64,000 bases of DNA from Thelephora terrestris (GCA_015956445.1 WIUZ02000022.1:558001-622000); one strand, 5' to 3'; positions 33,681 to 48,000 are shown, counted from the first letter of the stretch. The notes: generated by a model from the letters alone, not told the origin. Program-made: numbers and translations.

Positions 33681-36600
33681 TTAGTACGTGCCATACAAAA
33701 GGCCTTCTTTGCTTAACATTGGCCTCCGGACCTTTCGGACCTTAACCGGTTCCTTAACGATACCATCCCACCCCAGCTTCCAGTCACTCTCGATCCCCTC
33801 CTTCGTCTTCGTCGCCGCATTCCCTGGAAACTCCGAGAGCCGGTCAATCAGTTTCCCCACCTCCAATACTGCAGCTTTTAATGCTACTGTACTGCGATCG
33901 TCGTGGAATGGAGACAAGTGTCCTAGCTTCGTTTGAAGTTCTTCAACAGCTCTCTGTAGGTCACTGAGCCATAAAGCGGTTAGGCGGCGCTTCACCGAGG
34001 CGAGAGCATGTGTTTACCTGGACCGATCAAACCTCTCGATGAATTCTTCAAGCCTCTCGTGGCCACTTCCTTGCAGCTGCTTCCTCGAATCCTCCTTGAT
34101 ATGATCTGCGAATGTCTTCATACCATCTAGGCACAGAAGAACGTGTACAAGAGGTCCTTGGATCAGCAATTTGTACCTCGTGCCCCTTGGCCATTCCATG
34201 CCTGACACCCTCTCGTGGAGAAAGGGCCATAGGCATCTTGTGGCATCCAGGGCCTCTTTTTTCCGTTGTCTGAAGCGGTGATACGCCGCCTCGATTGTGA
34301 AGACAGCTTGAATCTCCTCGGGAGACGCAGGGGCTCTGTCTTGGCCGCCATTATCAATGTTAACCTCGCTTTCATTTGGGTTGAGTACGTCTTCCTCAGG
34401 CAGGGTGAGTTGCTTTTGCTGGATATCGTCGTTCTCAGGTTCGATCGGGCGTCCCTCGGAGCGACCTACCACCTTTGCGCGGAGGCGGTCCGGGATCTCT
34501 TCGAGGTTGTCATGCATGACGGTTCGGACGTATCGGGATACCCATCCCCGGTGTTTTGGCCCTTTAGAGTGTAACAGGAGGACCATTTCGTCGAGCGTCG
34601 ATTCGGACAGCGACTTCGTGAACACCTTTAACAATCCCCACCAGTCTGTCGCTTCGGCGTACCTAAGTACATCGAGGTTAAAGCGAGCATTTGACGAAAG
34701 GGCGTATTAACCACATACTGTCGGTAGATTCCGTTCGCTCGCTCCTGCCTCCGTAGCCCGTGGATAGCTTGTACTACTTTCGACCTAAGTGCAGTGTCGT
34801 TGATGTTGTATGCCACTAGCGAATAGATTAGGCGTGGGATGTCCATAATACTGGTAATCACTCACAAAGACAAAGGCAGAAACAACTACAGGCAATGGTT
34901 AATCTCGATTTTGAGGGATGGATGAGGATAAGCCTACATTCTAGCGATGTACACCGATGCGTACATGGGACTCAGCCTCGACCCGTTGTGTGTGAACTGG
35001 CAGTCATCAACATCTTGAGGGTCATATTGCTCGCGTTGCAAATCTATGCGCTGAAGAAGCTTGATTGTGTCGTGTACTAAGTTCGGGAAGTGGCTTATGT
35101 TCTGGTCCAGAGCGGGGTGTGAACGGAGTAGGCCTATGAACCAGCTACGGGGTAAGGTGACACCGTGCAAGGTGCCACGCCCCGTCGCAAACCGGTGAGC
35201 AAGGATGTGCAAGCCGCATGACCTTTCCACTGCGTCGCAGAAAGGGCCAAGGTCCACAGGGATACGATTCACAAGGATTTGCCTGTATGTACATAAGTCG
35301 AGGGATAAAAACTCCTCGAGTACGACGCTCACCTCAAATACAAGACTCCTAATACCAGTGAGTGGCGGAGATCACCGCGCAAAAGTTGAACATAGTCCCT
35401 GACAATGAAGTGTGTCTCCGTGCCTGACCCCGGTCGAGTGAGGCACTGAGGCCACCCATCGTATGTGCACATCTGTGTACGAGGAAGATATTCTTGTGCC
35501 CATTCATAGTCGAAGTCGTATGACATCGTGCAAACAAGCATAAAGTTGGAGATAAAGGTTTCTGGAGCTTCGGGATTGAACGAGAGTCCGCCACACGCCT
35601 GCCGGACCCACTCCCGCAGAGTCCGAATCCCATCCACCGATTCGGGTGTGTCCCCGAGATCGAGGATTGCGATGGACCCCAGCTTTGGTGACGGTGGGTG
35701 CAGAATGGAGTAGAGGACGTCAATCCAGTGGCTATTCGTGTATGATTAGACTCTGGGATAGGCACGGTCAGAAGCAAAGCGCACATAACGACACCCTTTG
35801 GGCGGAAACCAGCCAAATTCAAAATTCGGATTTCCATCAGCACGGACTGGATGCGAGCGTTGAACCAGCTGACTGTCATCTCCTCAGGCCGGATGTGCTG
35901 GAACTGACAGTCCTCTCTTGAGCATTCACCCCTTGTCGCCATTGTCATGCAGGGATAGCTTCCGAGCTTCCTGCGGTAAGCGGTGTGTTGCTGTTTTGCA
36001 CGAAGGTAGATATACTCCGGGATCTCGTGATTAAGTACGCGTCTGAGCTTCTCATGGGTAAAAATGAGGCCTCTCCCCACGCGCAAGAAACTTTCTGCTG
36101 GGATGAAGAATTGATCGTTTCCGCGTGACTGGAATGCGAAGACCTTTTGGCGCATGGATCCAGGATCCAGGCGATCTTCCCGCCTCAGACGATCCAGAAG
36201 CTCGAAATAGGCAAGATGAAGGAGAAGTCCGGGTCCAGGATCGACTGGCGTAACGCCCTGTGGAGGAAGATTGGGGGTGAAGGTTGGATCGAGGCACAAC
36301 AAAGCGGCAGGATAATTTTCTGCCTGGATGAATCGAGGGTGGAGAGAATGAAGTGTTTCAAGATCGCTGTTGTGCCTCGCTCTGAACATCTCGATCTGTG
36401 GTTCTCTCAGTACCGTTCTACTACCACAAGAGAACAACGAACCCCACCTCGTTAGCCTCTTGCTCGTGTATGTCAGTTTCTAAAGTGTTTGCCAACTCCA
36501 GTAATTCGGAAACCGCGTCTGGGTCCATTGTAAGATAGCGCGTCCCGAACGATTGATATCGCCAGAGTCCAGCTACCAGATACTCCACTGCGCGTCGCGT

Positions 36601-39600
36601 GCGGTCTCGTGCTCTCGGTAAGGTAAGTAAGGTCTTGACCGCTTTCGCTACCCTTCCGCTGTTTGCAAGGACCTCTGCAGCTTTGAGGATCATTCCCGAT
36701 GTGTGGAGCAATTCGGCATGTTCCTTGTGGAACCCGTAGTCTTTCGTGAATGTTATGGCTTCCTCCTTCGAGGAGAATAACTTCTGTGCTTTCCTACTCG
36801 TTGTTAGGTCTCGACTTCTGCCCATTTTTCTCCAAAAACTCACTCGACCTTGCCGCTCTAAGGGATCTTTGTTTCAGTGATATGTTCTCTGATAGCGGAT
36901 AAGTTTCCCACCTTGAAGTAGTTCACTTGAGCAATTTTCGTCAGCTGAGCACGGAGACTGGCTTCAATCTGATGCCCGTGTCTCTTGAGCACATCTACCA
37001 TCTCGTCGAAGTGACCGCCCTTCCGATAGGCGCGAGCCGCTTCGGAGTACTGCTCTACATGCCCGAAACAATCACCTGCGTCCTTCCATCTGTTGCTCTG
37101 AGAAAAACAACCCGCCGCGTTGGTATAGTATGCCAACTGTTCTCTCCTCTTGTCTGCAGGAGATGTGTCCGCACAAGTATGGAATGCTTCACCGGCTTTA
37201 CCAAAAGCAGCTGACCTTTCCTTGACTTTGTCATCGGGTACTGCCTTGGCGTTCTCTCGGAGGAGGTATGCATGACAAATTGCGGCCTCTCGGCTGCTTT
37301 CAGCTTGTCCAAATGCCACCTTAGCTTGTGCATAACGCTTGTTGGTGAACATCCTAAGCCTCCTGCGTCAGAACATAACGCTACAGCTTTGGAGCGCACA
37401 ACAGACAATTTCCCTGTGTTGTACCATTCTTGTGAAACGGACTTCGCGTCCAAGGGAAAAGCGTTGGTCATAGACTCCAAAACTCCAGGAGCAGACTCCC
37501 GAACTTCGATGTCATTTCTCCAATAAGTCTGGGTTCGATTGTCAGCACCTGTTGGAAGGATTGATGACGCGGGTACCTTCATCGGCTCTGCGCTTTCAGA
37601 GTCATCCAAAAACAGGAGGTTCTTCCGGGCGCGTGTGATCGCGACGTATAGGAACTTCAACTAATCCTGTAGCTTAGCAGCTGTGGGGCGGGGACGGAGT
37701 CACAGTAATACCTCCGTGCAGATGCTCGCATGCCTGGTTTCGTCGAAATCTGGCACAGGTGTTCCGTTGGAATTGCCCTTCATGACCAATCGCCATCGGG
37801 CAGCATCCACAGTGGAATCCTTGAAGAAGTTGTACAACACGACCTGCACGGAGTCAGATTTACATAACTCCCCATGCTCCGCAAAGCCTACATCGTTGGT
37901 TTCTAGGCCTTTGCTCTCATATAATGTCCTGGAGTAACACGTTACACCGCTTCAAGTTTGTTTTGAGCCGGGACTCACATGATTATGGTCTTGTCTCCCA
38001 ACGTCTCCTGGAGCCGGTTCTTGGCAGCACAGTCACGAACGAGTATCCCTGGTTCATTCCCATGAGTGAGTTTTTAAAAGATCAAGATTTCTGCGTTTAC
38101 ATTGATCCGGTCGGAACTGGACCGGCTTTCCTTCGCTGTCATAGAAGAAAGATTTCTCAGAACAGCAAAGGAAGATTGGTTTGGCGCCATCAACTGATGC
38201 CCTCTCCGGCTGCAATGTATCAATAGAATGTGGCCAATAGTCTTGGATCAGGTCTACCACAGAACGAGCACAGTTTATAATCCCTCCGTGAGACCTATAA
38301 TTGACAAGTAGTTCATAGGTCATGGGGTCTACTGGCTCCGTTCCATAGTGGGATTCGCTCTGATGGAGTGTGAGAAACGATCGGAGGAAGCTTTCTGGGA
38401 CGCTGATACCTCTATTCGGTACTGGAAAGCTTTCAGATCACTGAATTTGAATGAACTCCCGACAGATATGGTCTCCGAGCAGATTAGGGATTGCGCTGTG
38501 TATAAATGAAACATGCACACCTGTGCGGTGTCACCAGCCCAGAAGAGACCGTGGGGGTTTCTGCATATTGTTCGGAGAACTGCAGTAGAGAAACAGGTCA
38601 ATTGGGTTTTGGATGAGTTTTTGGGAAACGTACCAAGCGTGTCTATCAGGAGGTTATCTTGTACTTCATCAACATACCTGTGCCATGAGTTACTTAAGTC
38701 TTCCGAAGTAGGCGCAACATTTACACCAGTACTGACAAGAAGTCGACTTTTTTACCCTTCTCCTCCTCCTTCCACCTAGTGTCACGAAATTCTTTAAGTA
38801 TGTGATGGGTCCTGCGGACTCGATCAGCGGATTCAGTTGTACGGAGAATACTCCAATAAAACTGACCGATCTGCCGCGTCGTACTCCTGACGTTGTCGCT
38901 TAAGCTTAGTGTACTCAACAAAGAGGTCATACACAGCATCCTTCGTGTGGGAAAGCATCCCTCGGCGACTGCCAGATATGTAGGCATCCCGATCTAAACA
39001 CCGTTGCCATGTGCCGATAGCTTGCTCAGAGCCTTTGATCACTCCCAAAATCTCTCCAAAAACCAGAGCAGGATCTACCCCCAAAATTATACGTGCTTCG
39101 CGAGGGGCTTGTTGGGTACGTACCTAAGGCTCGCGTGAGATGTTGCGGAAAGTGGTTCCAGTACCGTGGGAGAAAAGTGTCTTCGTAGGATATTAACCGG
39201 TCGCCATTCCGTTCAGAATAATCAACTGTGGGAACGCTTGTTGAAACCCCCCTTTGTCGCGTCCTCTGAGATGACAATGAAATTGTGGAAGAGCCGCCAC
39301 GCCCTGGCGTGGTTGAAGTTGCAGGAATGATAAACCCATCGTTATCATTTTCTTCCCTGATGTCATTCTGAAGCATGAAACAAAGCTATATCCAAGCTTA
39401 TCAGGAATAGGGAATTGAAGGAACTGATCGTCATGGACACACCCGCTCGTACGTTATGAACAGCGGGAAATGATCATTATCCAGCTCGCTGAACTTCATA
39501 GGTAAATCCGGTCGCCAATGAGCTTCATCGTCCAGGTCTATGAACTCCATCTCCTTTTCGGCGTCCTTGCACATCTCGCGGAGTTCCTGGGGGGAGTAGG

Positions 39601-41837
39601 AAGCAGTTTCAACTGAAAACTTGAGCTTCAAGAAGTCTTGATCAACTTTTGCGGCAAGATTCCTGGATTGCGTGACGAAAATTTGGCGGGGTCTGTCCCA
39701 CATGTCTGGGAATTGCTTGCAAGTGCGCTCTATGCCAAGCATCTTATAGAGGATTGTAGTTGTCTTCCCCGTACCGCTTCGGCCAATGACGTAGCACGAT
39801 GACGTGCTTTCAATGACTTCCTGCTCCTGCGAACTACCCCGCGCATTAGACATGAGCATTGCAATGAAATCAGGTGCGTACGAGACAGCAAACACATGCG
39901 CAAAATCTTGATCGGCGATAATACCTTTTAAGCATCGGTGAGCGTTAAACCTTGTGAATGCTGACGCGGTCGCCTACTGCTAAGAAGAGCCTGACAATGG
40001 ATCATTTTTTAACGGGGAAATCCTTCAATAGTGAGTTACGCTACCTGGGATAGGATGACATATTTATCCAGGCTGGTTGGAGATGAAACAATGCACTGCG
40101 AGACGCTATACAGGGACATACACAAGCATGGAGTGGATCTATACATTCGAAGTGTTAGTGCACACCGAGAGAAATTCGGGAATAGATTGATCATACATTC
40201 CCCAGATCATCTTTCCAAGGATTGACTAGAGGCACATTCTCCTGGATCTCTTGGACCGGTAACTGGGGAAAACTTGCAGGAAGGATCGCGTTGTCTCCGG
40301 TATTTAGAGGCTTGGCCCTGAATGTGCATCTTGCAATATAATCTGAGCCCTTGTGTTCGAGCTGTTGGCTAAGAGTATCCCAGAAAAAGCTGTGTTCCAT
40401 TTTGGCATGTGTGTAGATGCCAAAGACATTGATTGCTTGATTTTACGGGTAGTTGGTTGTAGGGTCTTAGGAAAATCGTGTGAAAAATACCTTGAGTTTC
40501 GCCCTGGCTATGCTTGTGAGAACCGGGTTGGCAATAATGGCAAAGAACCCACCTCGCCATCAGGAATGCAGTCAATGCGGTACTACGAAGGGGTCACTTC
40601 TGTCGGTATAGAGCCCATGATGCTGACTCACAACAAGCCTTGTATCGCCGGTCAATTTAGCTTCGTATACCTGGATGGTTGTCTTAGGACCAGTGAGCTG
40701 TTTTTGGTTGTCACCGGAGAAGTGGCCTCGAGATAGTTCTCTGTTACCAAGTTAGGACGTGCGGAGGTCAAACAGGGGATTCCCCTTACTTCATTTTCTT
40801 CATGGTGATCTTGAACATGAGTTTGTTTCCACGTCTGGCTTCTCGCAAGTACTTCTGTGCCCTTGTTGATAACAAAATCCGCCACTTTCCGAATCCCTCC
40901 ACGTTATCGAAGTAGAGAGAGGCCTTAATCGGTTCGATCGTGGACTCTGCTGTTGTGATTCCTGAGTCTTCGAGTTGGCGCTTGAAGTGATCCGATAGCC
41001 TAGGTCGCTTTAGGAAGTGGAGGTGGTCCTAGGATCGGGTAAGTGTTCCAAGGTGTGCCTGATTGAGAGGGGTACACGCACTCCAAAGACAGCCTCCAAT
41101 CGAAGTAGGATGTCGCCGCACGCTGCGCGGACTTCGTGTTCAGTCGTCGGTACTGGAATTCCCATACAATCGAAGGGATATGGGTTGAGTCCTAGGTTCC
41201 TCGTTGGCGCTTTAGGCTTTCTACGGCTGGCCTGGGACATGTTTACATTGGCCGAAGCTCGATCTGTGTATCCATTGAGTTCCTTCAATGCATCCAGAGA
41301 CAAGACTGTCTTCTTTTGTAGCTCCCTGAGCTCGTTCCGTTGCTCTGTCGGGACCACCCTTTCTGCAGGGATTAGGGAAGAGGAAAGTCGTTGGAGGAGC
41401 GTGATGCCCAACGTCTCCATCACATTGGGCGTGTCGGGCGCGGGGAACCGGGCGATAATCCACGTTGATAATATCTCGAAGGATTGGTCATCTAAGGCTA
41501 GAGGAGCGTTCCTTATCAGACATACAGCAATCAATAGCGTCAGAAACTTACCAGACATGATGTACTCAAAAACGTGAGGACGACAACTGAGCTCTGAAAC
41601 CATATGCATGATTGAGGGATCGTCGTGGTAGCAGACCCTTTGAACCGAGCGCAGGGCGGTTTCAAGCCCGCCTCGGGTGGTCAACGCATCTGGCTTGAGA
41701 ATATCCGTGTTCAAACTTTGTGCGGAGGAAGCGCGTTTTGGCGGCATGATATCGGTGAGGCGAAGATTGGCTGCCGCGCTTTCTCGGCTCCGAGGCGCGG
41801 TGGGTTGGGCGCCTTGAGGAATCGTAGGCTCTGTCAC
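33681..41837 (-). CDS. TRANK1-like multidomain UvrD-type helicase, copy A
   Basis: This is a very large protein (roughly 2,000 residues by my estimate, more than 15 exons). In order: an N-terminal lineage-specific block (41837-41082, ALTTRGGLETALRSVQRVC, RPHVFEYIMS); a region at about 41030-40380 resembling the RelE/ParE fold (FGKWRILLSTRAQKYLRE, VYEAKLTGDTRLVYRIDC, AINVFGIYTHA); and an SF1 helicase core. The core shows Walker A GRSGTGKT (39784-39761), motif II VDEVQD (38673-38656), GDTAQ, motif IV NYRSHGGI (about 38302) and motif VI YVAITRAR (37648-37625). Next come a helical TPR-like stretch (37350-36430), a CCCH zinc finger with spacing C-x8-C-x4-C-x3-H (35951-35895), and a charged C-terminal domain (34634-33681). 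All helicase motifs are intact. The TRANK1-like assignment rests on layout; substrate and role are unknown. Start 41837 (MTEPTIPQGAQ) aligns with copy B. Confidence 0.82.
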
Positions 41838-42089
41838 GGTACCGGTGTGATTTTGATATAACTTATGGACAAAGCGCGCGTTGTACCAACTCCCGCAAAG
41901 TAGCAGCAGCTGTCGTTAATCACATTATATCCGAAAACCGCTCTAGCCACATTGAAAGCTTCTTGATTCCGCAGAAGAGCAAAGCGAGAAGGGTAGGCGG
42001 AAGCGCAAGAGGTGTCGGAAGATGCCGATGCGACATGGTCAAGGTGCACTCTACAATCGTACAGACTTCAATTTCGAACTGATGACTCC
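41838..42089 (-). promoter_or_regulatory. Promoter of helicase copy A
   Basis: This 252-base spacer lies between the stop of copy B and the start of copy A. It has a TATA-like GATATAAT on the minus strand (41931-41924) and the 16-bp element GTGTCGGAAGATGCCG (42012-42027, plus-strand reading), both conserved in the other copies at almost the same spacing. Confidence 0.6.
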
Positions 42090-45000
42090 CTACAGGTACA
42101 AAAGATCTTCTTTGTCCAGGGTTAACGTTGGTCTCTGAACCTTTCTGCCCCTAACCGTTTTCCTAACAATACCATCCCATCCTAGCTTCCAATCGCCCTC
42201 AATACCCGCCTTCGTTTTTGTCGCCGCTTGCCCTGGAAACTCCGAGAGCCGATCAATCAGCTTCCCCACCTCCCTCACCTCAGCTTCTAATGCCGGTATA
42301 CTGCGATCGTCGTGAAACGGAGATGAGTGCCCTAGCCTCGTTCGGAGTTTTACAACGGTTCTCTGTAGGTCACTGAGAATGAAGTGGTTGAGCGGTGTTC
42401 CACTGAGGTGACAGCATGTCTTTACCTGGCTTTATCAGACTTCTCAATGAATTCTTCAAGTCTATCGTGGTCACTTCTCTGCAGTTGCTTCCCCAAATCC
42501 TCTTTGATATGGTCCGCGAGTATCTTGATACTATCTAAGCACACAAGAACGTGTACAAGAGGGCCTTGCATCAGTAGCTTGTACCCCTTGCGCTCTGACC
42601 ATTCCATGGACGACGCCCTCTTGTGGAAAAGGGACCATAGGCGCGATGTTGTGGAATAAAGGGCCGCCTGCTTTCGTTTGCTGAAGCGGTGATAGGCCGC
42701 CCCGATCACAAGAACAGCTTGAATCTCCTCGGGAGACGCGGAGGCTTCTTCTTGGCCGCCATTGTCGATGTTAACTTCGGTGTCATTCAACGGGTTGAGT
42801 ACGTCCTCCTCAGGTAAATCAAGCTGCTGTTGCTGGACATCGTCGTTCTCAGGTTCGACCGAGCGTCCCTCAGAGTTGCTGGCGGGCTTTGTTCGAAGGC
42901 GGTCCGGGATCTCTGCAAGATTGTCATGCATGACGACTCGTACATATCGTGATACCCATCCTTGGTATTCTGGCGCCTTAGAGTACAATAGGAGGACCAT
43001 TTCATCGAGCGTCGAGTTGGACAACGACTTCGTGAACACCTTTACCAATCCCCACCAGTCGGGCGCTTCGGTGTACCTAAGTGCATCGGGGTCCAGCGAC
43101 CACTTCACAAAAAGGTCAATAAATCACATACAGTCGGTAGGCTCCATTCAGTGGCTTCTGCCGTCTTAAGCCGTGGATAGCTTGTAATACCTTCGACCTA
43201 AGTGCCACATCGTTGATGTTGTATCCCACTAGTGAATGCATCAGGCGTGGGCGATGTTCATGGTGCTGAAAGCTACTCACGGAGACAAAGGCAGCAACAA
43301 CTGCAGACCATGGTTAATCTCAGATTTGAGGGATGATTAAGGGCAGGCTTACATTCGAGCGATATACACCGATGCATACAGTGGAGTCAGCCTCAACCCG
43401 TTGTTTTTGAACTGGCAGTTATCAACTTCGGCTAAAGGATCATAGTGCTCGCGCTGCAAGTCTGTGCGTCGAAGAAGCTCAATTGTGTCATGTACGAAAT
43501 GCGGGATGTGGCTCGTGTCCTTGTTCAAAGTCGGGCGTGAACGGAGTAGGCTCACGAACCAGCTACGAGGTAAGGTAACACCGTGCAAGGTGTCGCCCCC
43601 CGTCGCAAACCGATGAGCAAGGATGTATAGGCCACATAATCTTTCCACTGCGTCACAGAAAGGTCCAAGGTCCACGGGGATGTGATTAACAAGGATTCGC
43701 CTGTATCCACATAAGACGAGAGATAACGGACTTCGTGAGTAAGATGCTCACCTCAGATAAAGGGTTCCTAATATCAGTGAGTGATCGAGACCACCCCGCA
43801 AAAGCTGAGCGAAGTCCCTGACAATTAAGTGTTTCTCCTCGCCCGACCCCGGTCGGGTGAGGCACTGAGGCCACATCCTGCGTCTGTACATCCGTGTACG
43901 AGGGACATACCCTTGTGCCCCCTGGTAGTCGAAGTCATATGCCATCGTGCAAACAGGCATAAAGTTGGGGATGAAGGTTTCGATGTACCGGAATGGTGAA
44001 GCTAGGGTACTGAACAAGAGTCTGTCACACGCCTGCCAGATCCATTCCCGTAGAACCCGAAGCCCGTCAACAGATTCAGGTGTGACCCCGAGATCGAGTA
44101 CTGCAATGGACCCCAGCCTTGGTGACGGGGGGTGCAGGATGGAGTAGAGGACGCCAATCCAGTGACTATTCATGGATGGTCAAATTCTGGTGTGGGCACA
44201 TTCGGTGGTAATACGCACATAATGACACCCTTGGGATGGAAGCCAGTCAGATTCAAAATCCGAATTTCCATCAGTACGGACCGGATGCGAGAATTGAACC
44301 AATAGACTGTTATCTTTTCGTGCCGGAACTGACAGTCCTGTCTTGAGCATTCACCTCTTGTCGCCATTGTCATGCAGGGAACACCCCCGAGCTTCCAACG
44401 ATAAGCGTCGTGTTGCCGTTTTGCGCGGAGGTGGATGTACTCTGGAATCTCGCGGTCAAGTACACGACTGAGCCTTTCATGGGTAACGGTGCAGTCTCCC
44501 TGTCTTTGCGGGGCAATGACCGCATGCAAGAAACTTCTTGCTGGGATCAAGAATCGGTCATCTTCGGGCGACCGAAACGCGAAGATCTTTTGGCGCATAG
44601 AACCAGGATTCAAGCGATCTTCTCGCCTCAGACGATCTAAAAGCTGGAAGTAGGCGAAATGGAGAAGAAGTTCGGGTCCATAATCCACTGCGGTGACGCC
44701 CTGCAGAGGAAGAGTGGAGGCGAAGATCGGATCGAGGCACAACAAAGCGGCAGGGTAATTTCCTGCTTGGATGAACAGTGGATGGAGGATACGAAGTGTT
44801 TCAAGATCTTCGTTGTGCCTTGCCCTGAACATCGCGGTCTGTGATTCTCTTAGTACCGCACTACAAGGAAACAATGAAACCTACCTCGTTGGCCTCTTGC
44901 TCACGCATGTCGTTCTTCAATATGTCCGCCAACGTCAGTAATTCGGAAACTACGTCTGGGTCCGTTGTAAGGTGGTCCATCCCGAATGATTGGTATCGCC

Positions 45001-48000
45001 AGAGCCCAGTTGTCAGATACTCCACTGCGCGTCGTGTGCGATCTCGTGCCCTTGGTGGGGTAAGCAAAGTCTTGACCGCTTCTACTACCCTTCCTCTGTT
45101 TACGAGGGCCTCTGCACATTCGGCGATCATTCCCGACATGCGCAGCAATTCCACATGGGCATCGTGGAAGCCGTAATCTTTTGCAAACGCTATCGCTTCC
45201 TCTTCAGAGGAGAATAACTTCTGGGCTTTCCTACCCCCGGTGTTAGGTCGTAAGTTTAGCAATCTTGCTCCGAGAACTTACTTGACCTTGCCAACCTAAG
45301 GGCCCTTTGTTTCAGTGATTCGGTCTCTGACAGTGGGTGAGTTTCCCACCTTGAAGTAATTCATTTGAGCAACTTTCGTCAGCTGGGCATGCAGACTGGC
45401 TTCAATCTGATTCTTGTGTCTCTTGAGCACCTCTACCATTTCGTCGAAGCGACCACCCTTCCGATAGGCGCGAGCCGCTTCGGAGTACTGCTGTGCGTGC
45501 TCGAAACATTCGCCTGCCGCCTTCCATTGTTTTCCCTGAGCGAAACATTCTGCCGCGTTGGTATAATATGCCAACTGTTCTCTCCTCTTGTCCGGAGGAG
45601 ACGTTTCCGCACAAGTGTAGAAGGCTTCACCGGCGTTACCGAAAGCTTCTGCTCTTCCCTTGACTTGGTCATCTGGGACCGCTTTGGCGTTCTCTCGGAG
45701 GAGAAATGCGTGACAGATTGCGGACTCCCGGTCCCTTCCGGCTCGCTTGTATGCCACCTTAGCTTGTGCATAGCGCTTGTTGGCGAACATCCTAGAGCTT
45801 GCGTCAGCACGTGATGCCACAGATTTGGAGTGTGCAACAGACGATTTTGCTGTATCGATCCATTCTTGTGAACCGGACTTTGTGGCCAGCTGAGGGACTT
45901 CAGAAGTCGACTCCCAAACTGTGATTTGATCTTTCCAATAAGCCTGGGTATGATGGTCAGCACCTCCGGGATGGGTTGGTGAGGAGAGCACCTTCATCGG
46001 TTCCGCGCTTTCGGAGTCGTCCAAAAACGAGAGTTTCTTCCTGGCACGTGTGATAGCAACATATAGAAACTTTAACTAGTCCCGTAGCTTAGCAGCTATG
46101 CGACGGGGATGAAGTAAAGGTAATACCTCCGTGCAAATGCTCGCGTGCCTAGTTTCGTCGAAATCTGGTGCGGGGATTCCATCAGAATTGCCCCTTATGA
46201 CCAGTCGCCACTGGCTAGCGTTCGCAGTAGAATCCTTGAAGAAATTGTACAAAAAGACCTGCATGGAGTTTAGATATACACGTCGCCCCGTACCCCGCAA
46301 CACCTACGTCGTTGAATTCTAAGCCTTTGCTCTCATACAATGTCCTGTAACAACACGTTACACCTCTTCGAGTTTGTTTTGAAACAGGGCTCACATGATT
46401 ATGCTCTTGTCCCCCAATTCCTCCTTGAGCCGTTTCCTGGCAGCGTCATCACGAACGAGAATACCTGGTTTAATCCCATGAGTGACTTCGTGGAGGATAA
46501 GAAGTTTGCACACGTGCATTGATCTGCTCCAAACTCGACCGGCTCTCCTTGGCTGTTACGAAAGAAAGATTTCTCAAAGCTAGAATAGAAAATTGGCCGT
46601 ACACCGTCAACCGATGCCCACTCTGGCTGCAACCTATCGATAGAATGTGGCCAATAAAGGATTATGAGCTCCACTACGGAACGGGCACAGTTTATGATTC
46701 CTCCGTGCGACCTATAATTAACGAGTAGTTCGTGGGTCTCCGGTTCTACTGGATTTATTTCACGAAGTTCGCTCTGATGGATTGTGAGTAACGATGGGGG
46801 GAGGTTCTTGGGGATGCCAATACCTGTATTCGGTGCTGGAAGGCCTTCAGATCACTGAATTTGAATGAACTCCCGATTGATATAGTCTATGGATAGATTA
46901 GAGAAAGTGTTATTTGTAAATGAAGAATGCTCACCTGTGCAGTGTCACCGGCCCAGAAGAGCCCATGCGGATTTCTGCATATTGTGCGGAGCACTGCAGT
47001 AGAGAAACAGGTTAAACATAAGGTGAAGGAGTTTTCGGGAAATGTACCAAGGGTGTCTATGAGAAGGTTGTCTTGTACTTCATCAACGTACCTGTTCGTG
47101 AGTTAGCCCAGTCTACTAAAGTAAACTTAACGCTTAGACCAGTACTGACAAGAAGTCGACCTTTTTACCCTTCTCCTCCTTCCACCCAGCGTCACGAAAT
47201 TCTTTCAATATGTGATGTGTCCTGTGGACTCATTCAGCGGGTTGTTGCGGAGAGAACACTCCGATGGAACTGACCGATCTGCCGCATCGTACTCCTGTCG
47301 TTTTCGCTTAAGCTTAGTGTACTCAACGAAAAGATCATACACAGCATCCTTCGTGTCGGAAAGCATCCCTCGACGACTGCCAGATATGTAGGCATCCCGA
47401 TCTAAACAACGTTGTCGTGTGTTGATGACTTGCTCAGAGCCTTTGATCACACCCAAGATTTCACCAAAAATCAAGGCCGGATCTATCCTGAAAGTTATAT
47501 GTGCTTTGCAGGGGGCTTGTTGAGTACGAACCTAAGACTCGCGTGAGAGGTTGCGGAAAGTGGTTCCAGTACCGTGGGAGGAAAGAGTTTTCGTAGGATA
47601 TTAAACGATCTTCATTCCGTTCGGAATGATCTAGTGCGGGAACGCTCATTGAAAACCCCCTTTGTCGCGTCCCCCGAGATGACAATGGGCTTGTGGGAGA
47701 AGCGCTAGGCCCTGGCGTGATTGGAGTCACTGGAATGATAAACCCATCGTTATCGTTTTCTTCCCTGATGTCATTCTGAAGCATGGAACAAAGCTATATC
47801 CAAGCTTATCAGAAATGACGAAGCGAAAAAGTTGATAACCGTGAACACACCCGCTCGTATGTTATAAACAACGGAAAATGGTCTTCAGCCAGTTCACTGA
47901 ACTTCACGGGTAAGTCCGATCGCCATTGAGCTACATCATCCAGGTCTATAAGATCCATCTCCTTTTCAGCGTCATTGGACATCTCGCGGAGCTCCCGGGG

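Noticed and set aside
36421-37352. Ankyrin repeats in the helicase proteins
   Set aside because: The helical stretch has TPR-like spacing (for example AARAYRKGGHFDEMVDVLK) and no ankyrin consensus is visible.
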